A stretch of DNA of 64,000 nt from CBDANZ01 sp965197865 (GCA_965197865.1 CBDANZ010000005.1:434001-498000); one strand, 5' to 3'. Counted from the first letter of the stretch, positions 33,563 through 44,043 are shown. Notes: generated by a model not told the origin, from the letters alone. Program-made: numbers and translations.

Positions 33563-36520
33563 CTACCTCGGCACCGCGAGGAGCATGGCGTCGAGGAGGC
33601 GCTTTTCCTCGCTGCCCTTGGGGTAGAGGGCCGACAGCGCGTTGGCGAGGCGTAGGAAATCTGGACCGCGGTCCTGTTCGGCACCGATCAGCTTGCGCAG
33701 TGCGTTGGCTTGGCCGCCGGATTGCAATAGCATCGCCGCGTGCACGCGGTCCAGCGTGGTCGCGTCGGGGGAATGGAGCTCGGCGTCACTGCTGAGGATT
33801 GCCTTCCTGCCGCGACCGCGGGCCTTCTTCTTCGGAACGGCATCCATTTCGGGGAAGAGCATGGCTTGCAGGTCGCTGCCGGTGTCGCTCTCGATCCAAT
33901 CGGCAGCGCCGCGTGTGCCGTCCTCGCCGAAGAGCGCCTTAGCACGCTCGGCCACGGGCAGGAGGCGCACGACGCCCTTGTCCTGGCCGATAACGCGGCT
34001 GGTCCAGATGTCGAGATCGATGCCCATCGGCTGGGCGAAGCGGCGGACCATGTCGAAGGGGAGGCTCAAGCCCTTGGCCGCTACCTTGGCGACCGCTTCC
34101 TCCCCATCCTCTTCCTTCTTGCCGTTCTCCCCGGGGGCCTCGGTGCTCTGGAGCGTCCAGAGGAAGAGCGCGGTCAGCCGTGCGTCCTCTTCCAGCGCGC
34201 CGCCGGTGGCATCACCGCTGCCGAGCACCTGCTCCAGCGCGGCGCGGCCCACTACCTCCCAGACCTTCTCCAGGTACTCGGGCAGGCCGACTCCACGACC
34301 TTCTGCGGTCTCCACCGTGCGGTAGCGGCTGAAGATCTCGAGGGCGGGGCCGATGCAGGCGAACACCAGGTCGGCGCCGCGGACGCCTTCGTCCTGCAGG
34401 CGCTCCATCCGGGCGGCGACGCGGGTGGGGAGCGCCTGCAGGACATGGGCCCAGTCGCCGACCGGGGCGTCCTCGGGCCGCGGGCGGCAGACGAGGTGAA
34501 CGCTAGTCTCAAGGGCTGCCGAGTTCTGTGAGCGCAGGCGACCGGGGCGTTCGGTCGCGATGGGCCAGGAGCCGGTGATCGTCCACCGGCCGCGGATCAT
34601 GCCCGAGAGCAAGGCCTCCCAGCCCTCGGTGGTCTTGTGGGCGAAGACCACCGAGCCAACCCCGTCCTCCCGCAGAATGCGGCGGCCTTCGGCGCAGGCG
34701 ATCGCCATGCCGTCCTCGAAGTAATCCTGATCCTTTTCTGGGTAGCGATCGGAATCCCAGTGCGCCATTTCGCAAAGCTCGGACTTCTTCGGCGTAAGGT
34801 CGTTCCTCGTGTCAAACGGGTCTCGTAAGATTTCATTGTTAGGGAATGCCCTCTTGAGCCAAACGAAGAAATAGTCCGAGAGATCCGCATAAGGAACTGC
34901 GAAGTAATACGGTGGGTCCGTGAAGAAAACAGAAGAGCTCTCATCCGGCAGTAGTGAGTTGCGAGCGTCCGCGATCTCAACAGTCGCCGTGCTCTTGATG
35001 CACGCGAGATTCTCCACCACCTTCGCACACCACTCGACAGCACCCATGAAGTTCCCGGAGGAATCGGTCCAAGGCACTGCCTCTGCAAAGTCAAAGATAA
35101 ACGGCAACGCTTGACGTCCGAAGGTGTGGGCAACGAACTCACCTCCTTGAGCCCAGACAACACCAGAGCTCCAATAGTCCGCACACCTCCCGAGAACACA
35201 CCCAAGCAACAGGCCCGGCCCGGACTCACCCAATCGCTTGATCTGTTCGCACAGCGCTGCCAACGCTTGAGCTTGGCGACGCGAGAACATTTGTCCCCAA
35301 GTCGTAACCCCGTACAGCGGCACATTGAACGTGCCACTCATCAACGGAAGTGTTTCATCCGGCACCGGACAAAGGCCCTGCCTGCCGCCGCGCTCCCACT
35401 TTTCGAGGATCGCCGCCACACGCTTCTGCGCCTTGCGCACCGCCGCGTAGTCTGCGTCGTTGGGCAGCCGGTAGTCGCGGCCCCGCACGCCACGACCCAG
35501 CGTCACCACCGCCGTCATCCGCGCGCCGCCAGTGCGCTTGCCATTCGCGTCGAAAACGGTATCCGCACCGCCCTTCTCTGCGCTGAGCTGCGCCCGCACC
35601 CGCTCCGGAGGCAGAACCGTACCGCAGCAGAGGCAACTGGCCTTGACGCGAGTCACCGTGCCGCCGGCGACTTCCTTGTCGCTGGTTGGTTCAAAGATCT
35701 CGAACTCCAGCCGCGGCGGCTGCCCTTTAGACCGCACGATTTTCGTGCGCAGCGCCCGCCTACGGTCGGCCTTCATGCACAGCCACAGCGACCGCAAGAG
35801 CGGAATCTCCGCCCCGCAGTTGGGCGACTCGCACCGCACGGTCCGCGCCCAGAGGTAGGCAATCGGCGTCACGCCATCGGGGTCGGCCGGGTAGAGGTCA
35901 GCCAGTTCCTTCTCACCCGCCGCCTTGATCTCGCCGCCGACCTTGCGGAGCTCGTCTGCGAGCTCCGGCCCGTGACGCGGGATGTCCTCCAGCATCACCT
36001 TCAAAATCATCAAGGCGACGGGGTTCAGGTCGCTGGCGAAGGCCTCGCAACCGAGGCGGAGCGCCTCCAGGGGGATGGAGCCGCCCCCCGCGAACGGGTC
36101 CACCACCAGCGGCAGCTCCTCGGGGTGAGCAGCGCGGACTAACGCACGGCCTGTCTCCAGGTAGCTGCGATCCGCTGCGTTGTCCCAGTTGGCGAAGTCG
36201 GCGATGAACTTCAGGATGATCTGCCGAAGCCCCTCGTCAGGCTCGATCTTCGCCTCCCACCCGGACGGCCGCCCGTGCATCCTGAGGAGAATCTCCCGAG
36301 CCTCCTTCTTGAACGCTTCCGGGCAGTGCTCGTCGCACGGGTCCGGCAGCAGTAGCGCCATCAGCACCGCCCGCGAGGAGGCCAGCGGCCGCCGGGCCCA
36401 CCAGAGGTGTAGCGTCGAGAGGTGTCCGTGCCGAATCGACTTCTCCCGCGCCGCGTGCCTCGACACCGCGGCGATGGGAAAGTCCACCTCGGCCAGCCGC
36501 TTGCACTCGCGCGGAATCAT
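33563..36520 (-). CDS. DUF1156 / COG1743 adenine-type DNA methylase with Zn-ribbon
   Basis: The protein is 985 residues. The N-terminal DUF1156 region reads EKSIRHGHLSTLHLWWARRP. AdoMet motif I is at ~141-149 (VVDPFAGGGSIPLEALRLG). A Zn-ribbon-like insert has Cys at ~230/235 and ~296-299 (CESPNCG, SCLCCG). The catalytic DPPY is at ~535-538 (VFFTDPPYYFAVPY). It is homologous to the DrmMI-type methylase of class 1 DISARM and related loci. The ATG at 36520 overlaps the previous stop (ATGA) with GGAG upstream; an ATG at 36541 is the alternative. Likely it marks self DNA for the restriction partners. Confidence 0.92.
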   Translation of the reverse strand: MIPRECKRLAEVDFPIAAVSRHAAREKSIRHGHLSTLHLWWARRPLASSRAVLMALLLPDPCDEHCPEAFKKEAREILLRMHGRPSGWEAKIEPDEGLRQIILKFIADFANWDNAADRSYLETGRALVRAAHPEELPLVVDPFAGGGSIPLEALRLGCEAFASDLNPVALMILKVMLEDIPRHGPELADELRKVGGEIKAAGEKELADLYPADPDGVTPIAYLWARTVRCESPNCGAEIPLLRSLWLCMKADRRRALRTKIVRSKGQPPRLEFEIFEPTSDKEVAGGTVTRVKASCLCCGTVLPPERVRAQLSAEKGGADTVFDANGKRTGGARMTAVVTLGRGVRGRDYRLPNDADYAAVRKAQKRVAAILEKWERGGRQGLCPVPDETLPLMSGTFNVPLYGVTTWGQMFSRRQAQALAALCEQIKRLGESGPGLLLGCVLGRCADYWSSGVVWAQGGEFVAHTFGRQALPFIFDFAEAVPWTDSSGNFMGAVEWCAKVVENLACIKSTATVEIADARNSLLPDESSSVFFTDPPYYFAVPYADLSDYFFVWLKRAFPNNEILRDPFDTRNDLTPKKSELCEMAHWDSDRYPEKDQDYFEDGMAIACAEGRRILREDGVGSVVFAHKTTEGWEALLSGMIRGRWTITGSWPIATERPGRLRSQNSAALETSVHLVCRPRPEDAPVGDWAHVLQALPTRVAARMERLQDEGVRGADLVFACIGPALEIFSRYRTVETAEGRGVGLPEYLEKVWEVVGRAALEQVLGSGDATGGALEEDARLTALFLWTLQSTEAPGENGKKEEDGEEAVAKVAAKGLSLPFDMVRRFAQPMGIDLDIWTSRVIGQDKGVVRLLPVAERAKALFGEDGTRGAADWIESDTGSDLQAMLFPEMDAVPKKKARGRGRKAILSSDAELHSPDATTLDRVHAAMLLQSGGQANALRKLIGAEQDRGPDFLRLANALSALYPKGSEEKRLLDAMLLAVPR

Positions 36521-37905
36521 TCGGCTCTCCGCTCCTTCCATAAGCGGATCGTGAACCGCTCACCCTCTTCGATGAGATCGGGCTCCGTGCCGTTGTGCTC
36601 ATTCATTCCCCGAATAATCTTCCGAGGGATCCCCATCCCCATGTGTTCCAGGTAGCTGTAGTCCCGCATCACATCCTTGAGAAGCTGATTGCGGGCGCTG
36701 CGGCACCCCGTTCGCATCCGCTCTGGTGTGATCCCATTAGGCAGCCGTCCCGGCGATACGATCTCCAGACGGTCCTCGTAGATGCTGAGCTCGATATCTG
36801 TACCCGAGAGCAGATAGTCCCGATGGACCAGGGCATTCACGATCGCCTCCCGAACTACCTCCTCCGGGTATTCCCAACGCTGCCGGCGTTGAGCCCCCCC
36901 TTCGAGAGTTGCGGCCACCTCTGTGTTTCGCCGGACGAATTCGACGGCCTTCTCGACGAGGCCGGCGTCGAGCACAGCGCCGTCAACACCAGACAGCGGG
37001 ACCATCGGTCCGCGCAGGGAGCCACGTTCCCGAGCTTCGTAGGCCTTCTCACGACCCGGGTAGGCAACGGCGTCGATCCCTGCCTGCGGAAGGAACCGAT
37101 TGGGGTTGCTACCGAAAAGCAGGAGGCCCGCAACGGTCGCGGTACATCTCTCTCCTTCATCCAGGAACTCTGTGTTGACCAGAAGTGACTGCCACTGGGC
37201 CTCGGCGTCCTCCTGCCACTGCTGTAATTTGAGTTTCGCAATTTCCTTCCAGTGATCCTCGTCCTGCTTCCTGGCGTACGCCTCGATCCGAGCCTTCTCT
37301 TCAGGGGGCGGCTCTCTAGGCGGAACTGCCTGCGACCGAATGCGCTCAAAGTAATCCCCCAGGCGACGGCGGTCCAGGTCCAGAATCGAAGAACCAGACA
37401 CCGGTCGTATCTCAACGCGAAACGCGCCTCGCTGCTGGAACAGTCGTTCGAGCTCTTCTGGGCTCGCTTCTCGGCTCAAGCTGCCAACCCGGATGTAATA
37501 GGTTCGATGCTGATCGTGCCAGACGTGATGGACAGTCCATCCGGGATCGACCTGGACGATGCCTACGTCCAGTCCTGGCTCGATGTCACGCATGACCTCG
37601 AAGTAGGGGATCAGCTCCGGTCGGATCTTGTCCCTACAGGCCTGCATGACCCATTCTTCGAGCCTCTTGTAAGTTCGCGGAGAGTCGTCCTCGGTGACGT
37701 TATCGCCGTCCTCTAACGGATCGCGTCGTGTCAAGCCATACACCGATCCATCATCTTCCACGCCTAGAAGAACGATGCCTCCCTGGAGGTTCGCGAATGC
37801 AACCAGCTCTTTTGCCAGGGCACGATTCTCGACGGTATCCCGCTTGAACTCGACCCCCGAACTCTCCTGGTTTTGGATGAGTTCGCGTAGCTCGGTCTTG
37901 GTCAT
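36517..37905 (-). CDS. AlbA_2 / HATPase_c_4 ATP-binding protein
   Basis: The protein is 462 residues. The N-terminal AlbA_2 (Schlafen-like) domain reads ESSGVEFKRDTVENRALAKE and LVAFANLQGGIVLLGVEDDG. The C-terminal GHKL-like part of the COG2865 type reads REAIVNALVHRDYLLSG, SIYEDRLEIVSPGRLPNG and HMGMGIPRKIIRGM. ATG 37905 is preceded by TGGAGG; the longer frame overlaps the upstream gene and is rejected. COG2865 proteins are common regulators or effectors in defence islands; the role here is unknown. It lies 10 bp after the PHP-SMC gene. Confidence 0.88.
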   Translation of the reverse strand: MTKTELRELIQNQESSGVEFKRDTVENRALAKELVAFANLQGGIVLLGVEDDGSVYGLTRRDPLEDGDNVTEDDSPRTYKRLEEWVMQACRDKIRPELIPYFEVMRDIEPGLDVGIVQVDPGWTVHHVWHDQHRTYYIRVGSLSREASPEELERLFQQRGAFRVEIRPVSGSSILDLDRRRLGDYFERIRSQAVPPREPPPEEKARIEAYARKQDEDHWKEIAKLKLQQWQEDAEAQWQSLLVNTEFLDEGERCTATVAGLLLFGSNPNRFLPQAGIDAVAYPGREKAYEARERGSLRGPMVPLSGVDGAVLDAGLVEKAVEFVRRNTEVAATLEGGAQRRQRWEYPEEVVREAIVNALVHRDYLLSGTDIELSIYEDRLEIVSPGRLPNGITPERMRTGCRSARNQLLKDVMRDYSYLEHMGMGIPRKIIRGMNEHNGTEPDLIEEGERFTIRLWKERRAE

Positions 37906-37915
37906 GGTTCCTCCA

Positions 37916-40612
37916 TCAGAAGCCGTACTTCCGACGACGACGCTCGAAGGCCTCCTGACCACCCTCGAGGATCTCCTCGACCAACTCGCGCACTGGCCGC
38001 GCGTCGATCGAGCCCGTGTGCTCGGGGGCAATCCTCGCCCGGCCCTCGGTGGCCTCGCCCACAGCGCTGAGACCGAGGATCAGCTCGGCGTCGCCCAAGA
38101 CCGGGATGTTGGCGTTGTGGGTCGAGAAGACGAACTGACGGCGGCGTTTTTCCTCACGCATGCGTGGCACGATCTCCTCGAAGATGAAGCGGTTGTCGAG
38201 GTCGTCCTCGGGTTGGTCCACGAGCAGCGGTGCATCCGACTCGAGCAGTAGGAGCAGCAGCACGGCGGTGGCCTTCTGTCCTGTCGAGAGCTGCTCCAGC
38301 GCCTGCCAGTTCTCGCCTTCCCCATGTGCAGCGGTGTTGAGCTCGATCCGGGTGGTTGACGAGAGTTCGAGTTCCTCGATCTGCATCCAGACGGAGTCGC
38401 CCGCATCTGCGATGTTCTTGGTCTGGGCCGGTGTCAGTGAGTAACGATCGCGCAGCTCGTCGGCGCCCTTGCGAGCCGTATCGGCGAGTTCGGTCAAGGA
38501 GAGATCTTGGCAATCGCGAAGCCTCTCGATGGTCCTCGCGAGATTGCCACCAATCTCACTGCGCAGCAGTTGGAAGAGCGGCTCGCGATTTTCCGCGAAC
38601 GCAACCCGCACGCGCACGCGCCCCCGTAGCCGCTTTGTGACCTGCTTCCCGGCGCGGTCCAAGATCTGGAACTCCTCGCGCTTGGAGTCCTCCCATTCGA
38701 CACGCAGGTTCTGTCTTCGGTCGTGGTGTTCGGCTTCGAGACTGCGCAGCTGGGACTCGCGTTCCGTCAGGGGCCGCAGCTCTTCGATCCGACGGCGTAG
38801 CCGAATGAACTCCTCACCGTCCACGCGCGACTTCTGGAGCTCTCGCAGTTTCTTCTCGTACGCCGCTTGAACTTCCCGCTTTCGCTCGCTCCAGCGCTCG
38901 CGGACGCCCTCCAGGCTCTGCTCCGCTCGCTTCAGGGCCGCCTCGATGTCGCTCGCGACCTTCTCCAGGTCGCCGTTTAGGCGCTTGAACGCTGCATTTG
39001 CACCGGACAGAATCTCCCTACCTGGCAGATCCGCGAGAGCCTTCTCAGAGAGGAAGGCCAGGTCGATGGGTAGATCTCCGCGGAGCCGCTCCAAGTGGTC
39101 GGCGAATGGGGAGAGCCGCTCGCGAGCTGTCTCCAGCACACGCTCCTCGCGCACCAGCAGGCTCTGCTCCTTAAGGCGCTCCTCAAGTCCCGCCTCCTGG
39201 TAGCGTTTGAGCGTTTCCTCGAGTCCCGGAAGTGCCCCAAGCCGCTCCTCTACCTGTTCCAGCTCCTTGCGGACGTCTAGGATCTTGCCGCGAGAGCGCT
39301 CGAGTTCGCGGCGAAGGTCACGCTTGCGTTTCGTTAAGGAGTCGTCACGTTTCGCGAACCGCTCGAGCAACCGCGTCAGCTTCGTCGGGCTCTTCGTTAG
39401 CTCAGAGATCTCGTGCTGGCCGAAGACCTCGGCGTGGGGGAGCACCTGCGCGGGCATGAGGCTCACGACGTCTCCGCTGTCGGCGGTCCGCACGACCGGT
39501 GGGTTCGAAACCGTGCGCTCGATCCGGTACTCACGTCGCGCCGGTCGGTGGCAGCGAACGAGGAGTGAGACCTTGGTTCCTGGCTGCAGCACCTGGCGGA
39601 CGATGCCCTCGTGGGCCTTACGGGCCTCCTCTCCGAGAGGTTCGAGGCCGAGCACGTAGCGCAGGCTTTCGATGACGGTTGACTTCCCGGTGCCTCGGCC
39701 ACCAATGAGAACGTTCAGATTTGAATTGAAGTGGATCCCTGCTCCGCCGAGGAAGCCCGCCTCCCAGGTCATGGCGACGAATTCTGCGCGGTCTTCGGGC
39801 ACCGGGTCGCTGCTAAGCCGGATTCGAGATCTCGGGTCGAGGAAGGCTTGGTGGAGTCCGTCAATGCTTACCTCGGACATCTTGATCCAGCACGTCGCGG
39901 CGGGGTCTGCGAGATCGTCTGGCGCGGCAACGTCTTTCGCGTTCACGACCGCGACGGCGAGGTCGTTTTCCGGTGGGTGATCTCGCCGGTACTCTGAATT
40001 CTGGTTCTCGATGATGGACTTGAGGTTCTGAGGAAGATCGGCAACTGAACCGGGTATCTGGATCGCGAGGAGATCCTCACTCCTCCAGTTCCGAATCCTC
40101 GCTTGGCCGTCGAGTTCCGTGAGGATCCCGCTCTCGTTCGTGGCGTGAGCGGCGACAGTCAGGCCGCCCTGCGCGCGCACTCGCGGGAGGATGTCGGCGA
40201 AGGCCTTGTCGCAGAGCGCGCTGGATGGAGGCGTCTCTCGAATGCCAAACTCTCCGAGAAAACGGCCCAGCTGCTCCCCTTCCGTGTCGGGCGGATACAG
40301 ACACAGAACGTGAATCCCCTCGGTCGACGCAAGCTCGAAGCCGGGAAACACGTGAACACCCCGCTTCTGAGCTTTCTCGCGAATCACGTTCACACCGCCG
40401 ACGTGGTTGTGGTCGGTTATGGCCAGGACGTCAATCTCGAGGTCTACAGCGCGGTCGACCAGCGCGTCTGCGTAGCTCTGCTCGTCGTGATCCGTTGCCT
40501 GCCCGCGGTACGTCCCCGCGTAGTGATGCGGATTGACCTGAAGTGCACAGCGGTGAAATCGCGCGCCCGACGAGAGCTCGAGTGTGTTTCGGATGGGATC
40601 GTCCGCGCTCAT
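37916..40612 (-). CDS. PHP domain-SMC-like ATPase (TrlF-type)
   Basis: The protein is 898 residues. The N-terminal PHP phosphoesterase domain has the metal-binding motifs LAITDHNHVGGVNVIRE and FPGFELASTEGIHVLCLY, and a His in LTVAAHATNE. The SMC/RecF-like ATPase has Walker A at ~304-311 in LIGGRGTGKSTVIESLR. Long coiled coils span ~440-700. The ABC signature-like segment is LEQLSTGQKATAVLLLLL, Walker B LLVDQPEDDLDNRFIF, and the switch His STHNANIPVLGD. TrlF-like proteins may cut RNA or DNA. ATG 40612 overlaps the SNF2 stop (ATGA). Both domains look intact. Confidence 0.9.
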   Translation of the reverse strand: MSADDPIRNTLELSSGARFHRCALQVNPHHYAGTYRGQATDHDEQSYADALVDRAVDLEIDVLAITDHNHVGGVNVIREKAQKRGVHVFPGFELASTEGIHVLCLYPPDTEGEQLGRFLGEFGIRETPPSSALCDKAFADILPRVRAQGGLTVAAHATNESGILTELDGQARIRNWRSEDLLAIQIPGSVADLPQNLKSIIENQNSEYRRDHPPENDLAVAVVNAKDVAAPDDLADPAATCWIKMSEVSIDGLHQAFLDPRSRIRLSSDPVPEDRAEFVAMTWEAGFLGGAGIHFNSNLNVLIGGRGTGKSTVIESLRYVLGLEPLGEEARKAHEGIVRQVLQPGTKVSLLVRCHRPARREYRIERTVSNPPVVRTADSGDVVSLMPAQVLPHAEVFGQHEISELTKSPTKLTRLLERFAKRDDSLTKRKRDLRRELERSRGKILDVRKELEQVEERLGALPGLEETLKRYQEAGLEERLKEQSLLVREERVLETARERLSPFADHLERLRGDLPIDLAFLSEKALADLPGREILSGANAAFKRLNGDLEKVASDIEAALKRAEQSLEGVRERWSERKREVQAAYEKKLRELQKSRVDGEEFIRLRRRIEELRPLTERESQLRSLEAEHHDRRQNLRVEWEDSKREEFQILDRAGKQVTKRLRGRVRVRVAFAENREPLFQLLRSEIGGNLARTIERLRDCQDLSLTELADTARKGADELRDRYSLTPAQTKNIADAGDSVWMQIEELELSSTTRIELNTAAHGEGENWQALEQLSTGQKATAVLLLLLLESDAPLLVDQPEDDLDNRFIFEEIVPRMREEKRRRQFVFSTHNANIPVLGDAELILGLSAVGEATEGRARIAPEHTGSIDARPVRELVEEILEGGQEAFERRRRKYGF

Positions 40613-43600
40613 TTTCCACCTCCGTACCCCGGCGGGTGCTCCTGCACCTGCATGGGGCGTGTCATGGCATCCACGTCCAGGTAGTAGTGCTGGACCTTGG
40701 TGACCTCGTGCCAAGGGAACTGGGCGGGGTCGCGGATTGGCTCCTGGAGAGTCGGCTTAGAGTTGCAGTGAGTCACCACGTAGAGCCAGTAGCAGTCACG
40801 CCGGTCCTCGGCGACGCGGCGTTCGTTGGGCGTGAGGAGGATGGTACCACTCGGCGCGCCGAGGCCCTTGACTTCGATCAGGCGTAGCTCACCCGACACG
40901 AGGTCGAGGCTCGTGACGTCGTACCCGAGGTTCTTAGCGCTCACGTCGTAGACCTGGCGCACCAGCGCTTGCTCGTGCTCCATCACCACCCGCATGGCAA
41001 TGGCTTCCGTCTCAAGGTTGGGGCGCAGGTTGCGAACCTCAGGAGTCTCGCGCTCTGGGTGGGGGAGGATAAGGACACTCGTGAGGCGCTCCACGGCCTG
41101 CAGGGAAAGCGACCGCTGCCGTTCGAGGTCTCGCCGACGGCGCTCGCGGCGGGCCAGAAGCTCGCCGTGGCGCGTCTCCGCCTGGGCGAGGCGGCCTTCG
41201 GCACCGGCCCTCTTCTCCTCGACCATACTGGCTGCGCGGCCGATTTCTTCATCCGCGCGTTGAATCAGCTCGGTGAGAGAGAGTTCGACGTGTTCGGAGA
41301 TGCGCTCGACCTCGGCCAGGCGCTCACCGCGTGTTTCTTCCAGGAAGGCGATCAGGGCGTGCTCGTGCAGCCACGGGGTGGGCTCGGGCGCTGCGGCCAG
41401 CGCGGGCAGATCTTCGAGCATCTCACCAGGGGTGAAGTCGCCGAGCATGCTGGGCTCACGTAGCTGAGGCACACTCCCTTCAGTGAGTTCCACTGCGAAG
41501 AGACGCTCGTGCACGACCTGGCCGAGGCCATCGACCACCCTGGCCCGGTAGAAGTCAAGGCGAGCGGGCTCACCGTGCTGGAGCGAGTAGAAGCAGGCGC
41601 CGCATCCGAAGGGTTGGAGCGCCTTCTCGCGTGTGTGCCTGCGAATCGCTTCGAAGAGCGGGTGGCCAGGTGTTACCCATTCCAGGTTGTGCTCATCGGC
41701 GGCCTCGCGATCGGTCGAGCAGCGGGGGTACCTATTGGCCAGCTCGGGGAGCTTCCAGTCGGCCTCGCGTTCGTAGCGGCGCAACACCGTGGGAGTTCGG
41801 GCGGGCTCGAAGGTGTGGGGAAGCCTCTCGACCATCTTGAGCTTGAGCGGGACGAAATCCGCCGCCTCTCGGATGAAGCGCGCGATGGATTCCGGGACGA
41901 GGCGACGCTCCTTCGCACGTGCACGCCGCTCGATAAGCATCTCTAGGTTGAGTTTCTTGGCGGCCAGTCCTTCCAGAGCGTTCTGGCAGATGCCGCGGAA
42001 GCGCTCTTCATCCACGTCTTCCAGCAGGCGCTCCTCAAGATCGGAATCGCCCAGCTTCCCCGCGTAATAGTCGCGGAGGACCCGCTCCACGTGAGCCGAC
42101 GGCAAGACCTCGCCGACCACGTTGAACACGGCGTCGTCGTCGAGGGCGTCGCGGATCTCCTGGAGCTTTTCGAGCAGACGCTGGAGAACACGTCCCTCGA
42201 TGGTGTTGGTCGCAACGAAGTTGAAGATCAGGCAGTCCTTCCGCTGGCCGTAACGATGGATGCGGCCCATCCGCTGCTCGAGGCGGTTTGGGTTCCAGGG
42301 GATATCGTAATTGAAGAGGATGTTGCAGACCTGGAGGTTGATGCCCTCGCCCGCCGCCTCGGTGGCGACGAGGACCTGCATTGCGCCTTCCCGGAACTGT
42401 TGTTCGGAGTAGAGCCGACTGCCTGGCTCGTCGCGTGAGCCCGGTTTCATGCCGCCGTGGATACAGCCAACTCGGAAACCCCAGGCTTCGAGCTTCTCGA
42501 CCAGGTAGTCGAGAGTGTCCTTGAACTCCGTGAAGAGGAGCAGGCGGCGATCCGCGTGATCGAAAAAGCCCTCCTTTTGGAGGAGGTCCTTCAGATTGGA
42601 AAGCTTGGCCTCGGCGGTCGAGTCTTCGACCTCCTGGGCCTGCCCGGCGAGTTCGAGTAGCTCCGCGATCTCTTCCCGTATCTGCTCGGCGTTGCCGGCA
42701 AGCGTGATAGCCTCGAGCATCTCCTCGAGGCGCTCACGCTCCCCTTCCTCCATTTCCTCCAGTTCGTCCCAGTCCGGGAGGTCTGGAGGTGCGGTGCGAG
42801 CCAGCTGTTGCGCGTGCTTCAGTCCTAGCTCGAGCCGGCGGGCGCGATTCTGGAGGCTCTTGCGCACCGCCCGAGTGCTGGAGGCCAGGCGGCGCTGATA
42901 GAGGGCCATTAGGAATCCGACCGCGCGCGCCCGCGGATCATCCATAGCCGCGGCGCGGGCACTCTGGCGCTTCACGAAGCGCGTGATCTCGCGGTACAGC
43001 TCAAACTCATCCCCGTCGATCATGAAGTCGACCGTGTGGGGGATCCTTTTAGTGAAGATCTTCTGCGCCGCCCAGCTTCCATCGTCGCGGCGCTCCGGGA
43101 AGTAGACCATCGCTTCCTTGGTGCGGCGCAGGTAAAACGGAGCGCGCTGGCGGTTCATGGCCTGCTGGATCGATCGAACGTCGGCATAGGCGTCGGCGTC
43201 CAGCAGCTGGAGAAAGAGAGTGAAGTTGTCCGGGTCGCCCTTGTGCGGGGTCGCAGTCAGGAGGAGGATGTGATCCGACGTGTCGCGAAGCAGTTCGCCG
43301 AGCCTGTAACGCTGGCTCTTGTGGGATTCGTCCCGGGCCGACATGCGATGGGCCTCGTCCACGATCACGAGATCCCAGTGGACCTGGCGTAGGCCGGGGA
43401 GGATGTCCTCTCGCTTCGCGAGGTCGAGCGACGTGATCACCCTCTTTTGCAGGAGCCACTGGTTGACGCCGAATTGGTCACGCAGGTCGCTGCCCTTGAG
43501 AACCAGAAATTTCTCGTCGAATTTCTCCTGCAGCTCGCGCTGCCATTGGAAGGCGAGATTGGCAGGTCCGACGATCAGGATTCGCTCGGCCAGGCCTCGC

Positions 43601-44043
43601 ATCTGGAGCTCCCGGATGAGCAGCCCCGCCATGATCGTTTTACCGGCACCGGCGTCATCGGCGAGCAGGAAGCGTACGCGCGCGAGTTTCAGGAGGTAGT
43701 CGTAGACCGCCTCGAGCTGGTGGGGGAGCGGATCGACACGAGAGATCGAGAGGCCGAAGTATGGATCGAACTCCCACGCAATCCCGAGAGAATAGGCTTG
43801 GAGCCCGAGGCGAAGCAGCCGGCCATCGCCGTCGTAGCGAAAGCCCGGCTCGAGAATCGAGACGCTTTCGAGGTCGTGGGCGCTCAGCGTAACCTTTCGG
43901 AAGCGCTCCGTCTGGGTGCCGACCAACCCTACCGTCCACGCGCCGTTTCCGCTCTCACGGACCGTCTCGACACGCATCGGCTCGTTAAACATAGGGCCGG
44001 TGAGGACCTGTGCTTCCTTGAGCGAACGGGTGCTGTCGCTCAT
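40609..44043 (-). CDS. SNF2-family helicase with C-terminal DUF3883 (DrmD-like)
   Basis: The protein is 1144 residues. Helicase motifs are: I at ~129-136 (FLLADDAGAGKTIMAGLL), II at 229-232 (LVIVDEAHRMS), III (ILLLTATPHKGDPDNF), and V/VI (LVATEAAGEGINLQV, EQRMGRIHRYGQRKD). A coiled-coil linker separates the helicase from the C-terminal DUF3883 domain. That domain keeps a PD-(D/E)XK-like pattern (LGYDVTSLD then LRLIEVKGLG), so it may be a nuclease or DNA-binding module. The arrangement matches DrmD of class 1 DISARM and Hma-type helicases. The start at 44043 overlaps the upstream HTH stop as ATGA. Confidence 0.92.
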   Translation of the reverse strand: MSDSTRSLKEAQVLTGPMFNEPMRVETVRESGNGAWTVGLVGTQTERFRKVTLSAHDLESVSILEPGFRYDGDGRLLRLGLQAYSLGIAWEFDPYFGLSISRVDPLPHQLEAVYDYLLKLARVRFLLADDAGAGKTIMAGLLIRELQMRGLAERILIVGPANLAFQWQRELQEKFDEKFLVLKGSDLRDQFGVNQWLLQKRVITSLDLAKREDILPGLRQVHWDLVIVDEAHRMSARDESHKSQRYRLGELLRDTSDHILLLTATPHKGDPDNFTLFLQLLDADAYADVRSIQQAMNRQRAPFYLRRTKEAMVYFPERRDDGSWAAQKIFTKRIPHTVDFMIDGDEFELYREITRFVKRQSARAAAMDDPRARAVGFLMALYQRRLASSTRAVRKSLQNRARRLELGLKHAQQLARTAPPDLPDWDELEEMEEGERERLEEMLEAITLAGNAEQIREEIAELLELAGQAQEVEDSTAEAKLSNLKDLLQKEGFFDHADRRLLLFTEFKDTLDYLVEKLEAWGFRVGCIHGGMKPGSRDEPGSRLYSEQQFREGAMQVLVATEAAGEGINLQVCNILFNYDIPWNPNRLEQRMGRIHRYGQRKDCLIFNFVATNTIEGRVLQRLLEKLQEIRDALDDDAVFNVVGEVLPSAHVERVLRDYYAGKLGDSDLEERLLEDVDEERFRGICQNALEGLAAKKLNLEMLIERRARAKERRLVPESIARFIREAADFVPLKLKMVERLPHTFEPARTPTVLRRYEREADWKLPELANRYPRCSTDREAADEHNLEWVTPGHPLFEAIRRHTREKALQPFGCGACFYSLQHGEPARLDFYRARVVDGLGQVVHERLFAVELTEGSVPQLREPSMLGDFTPGEMLEDLPALAAAPEPTPWLHEHALIAFLEETRGERLAEVERISEHVELSLTELIQRADEEIGRAASMVEEKRAGAEGRLAQAETRHGELLARRERRRRDLERQRSLSLQAVERLTSVLILPHPERETPEVRNLRPNLETEAIAMRVVMEHEQALVRQVYDVSAKNLGYDVTSLDLVSGELRLIEVKGLGAPSGTILLTPNERRVAEDRRDCYWLYVVTHCNSKPTLQEPIRDPAQFPWHEVTKVQHYYLDVDAMTRPMQVQEHPPGYGGGK

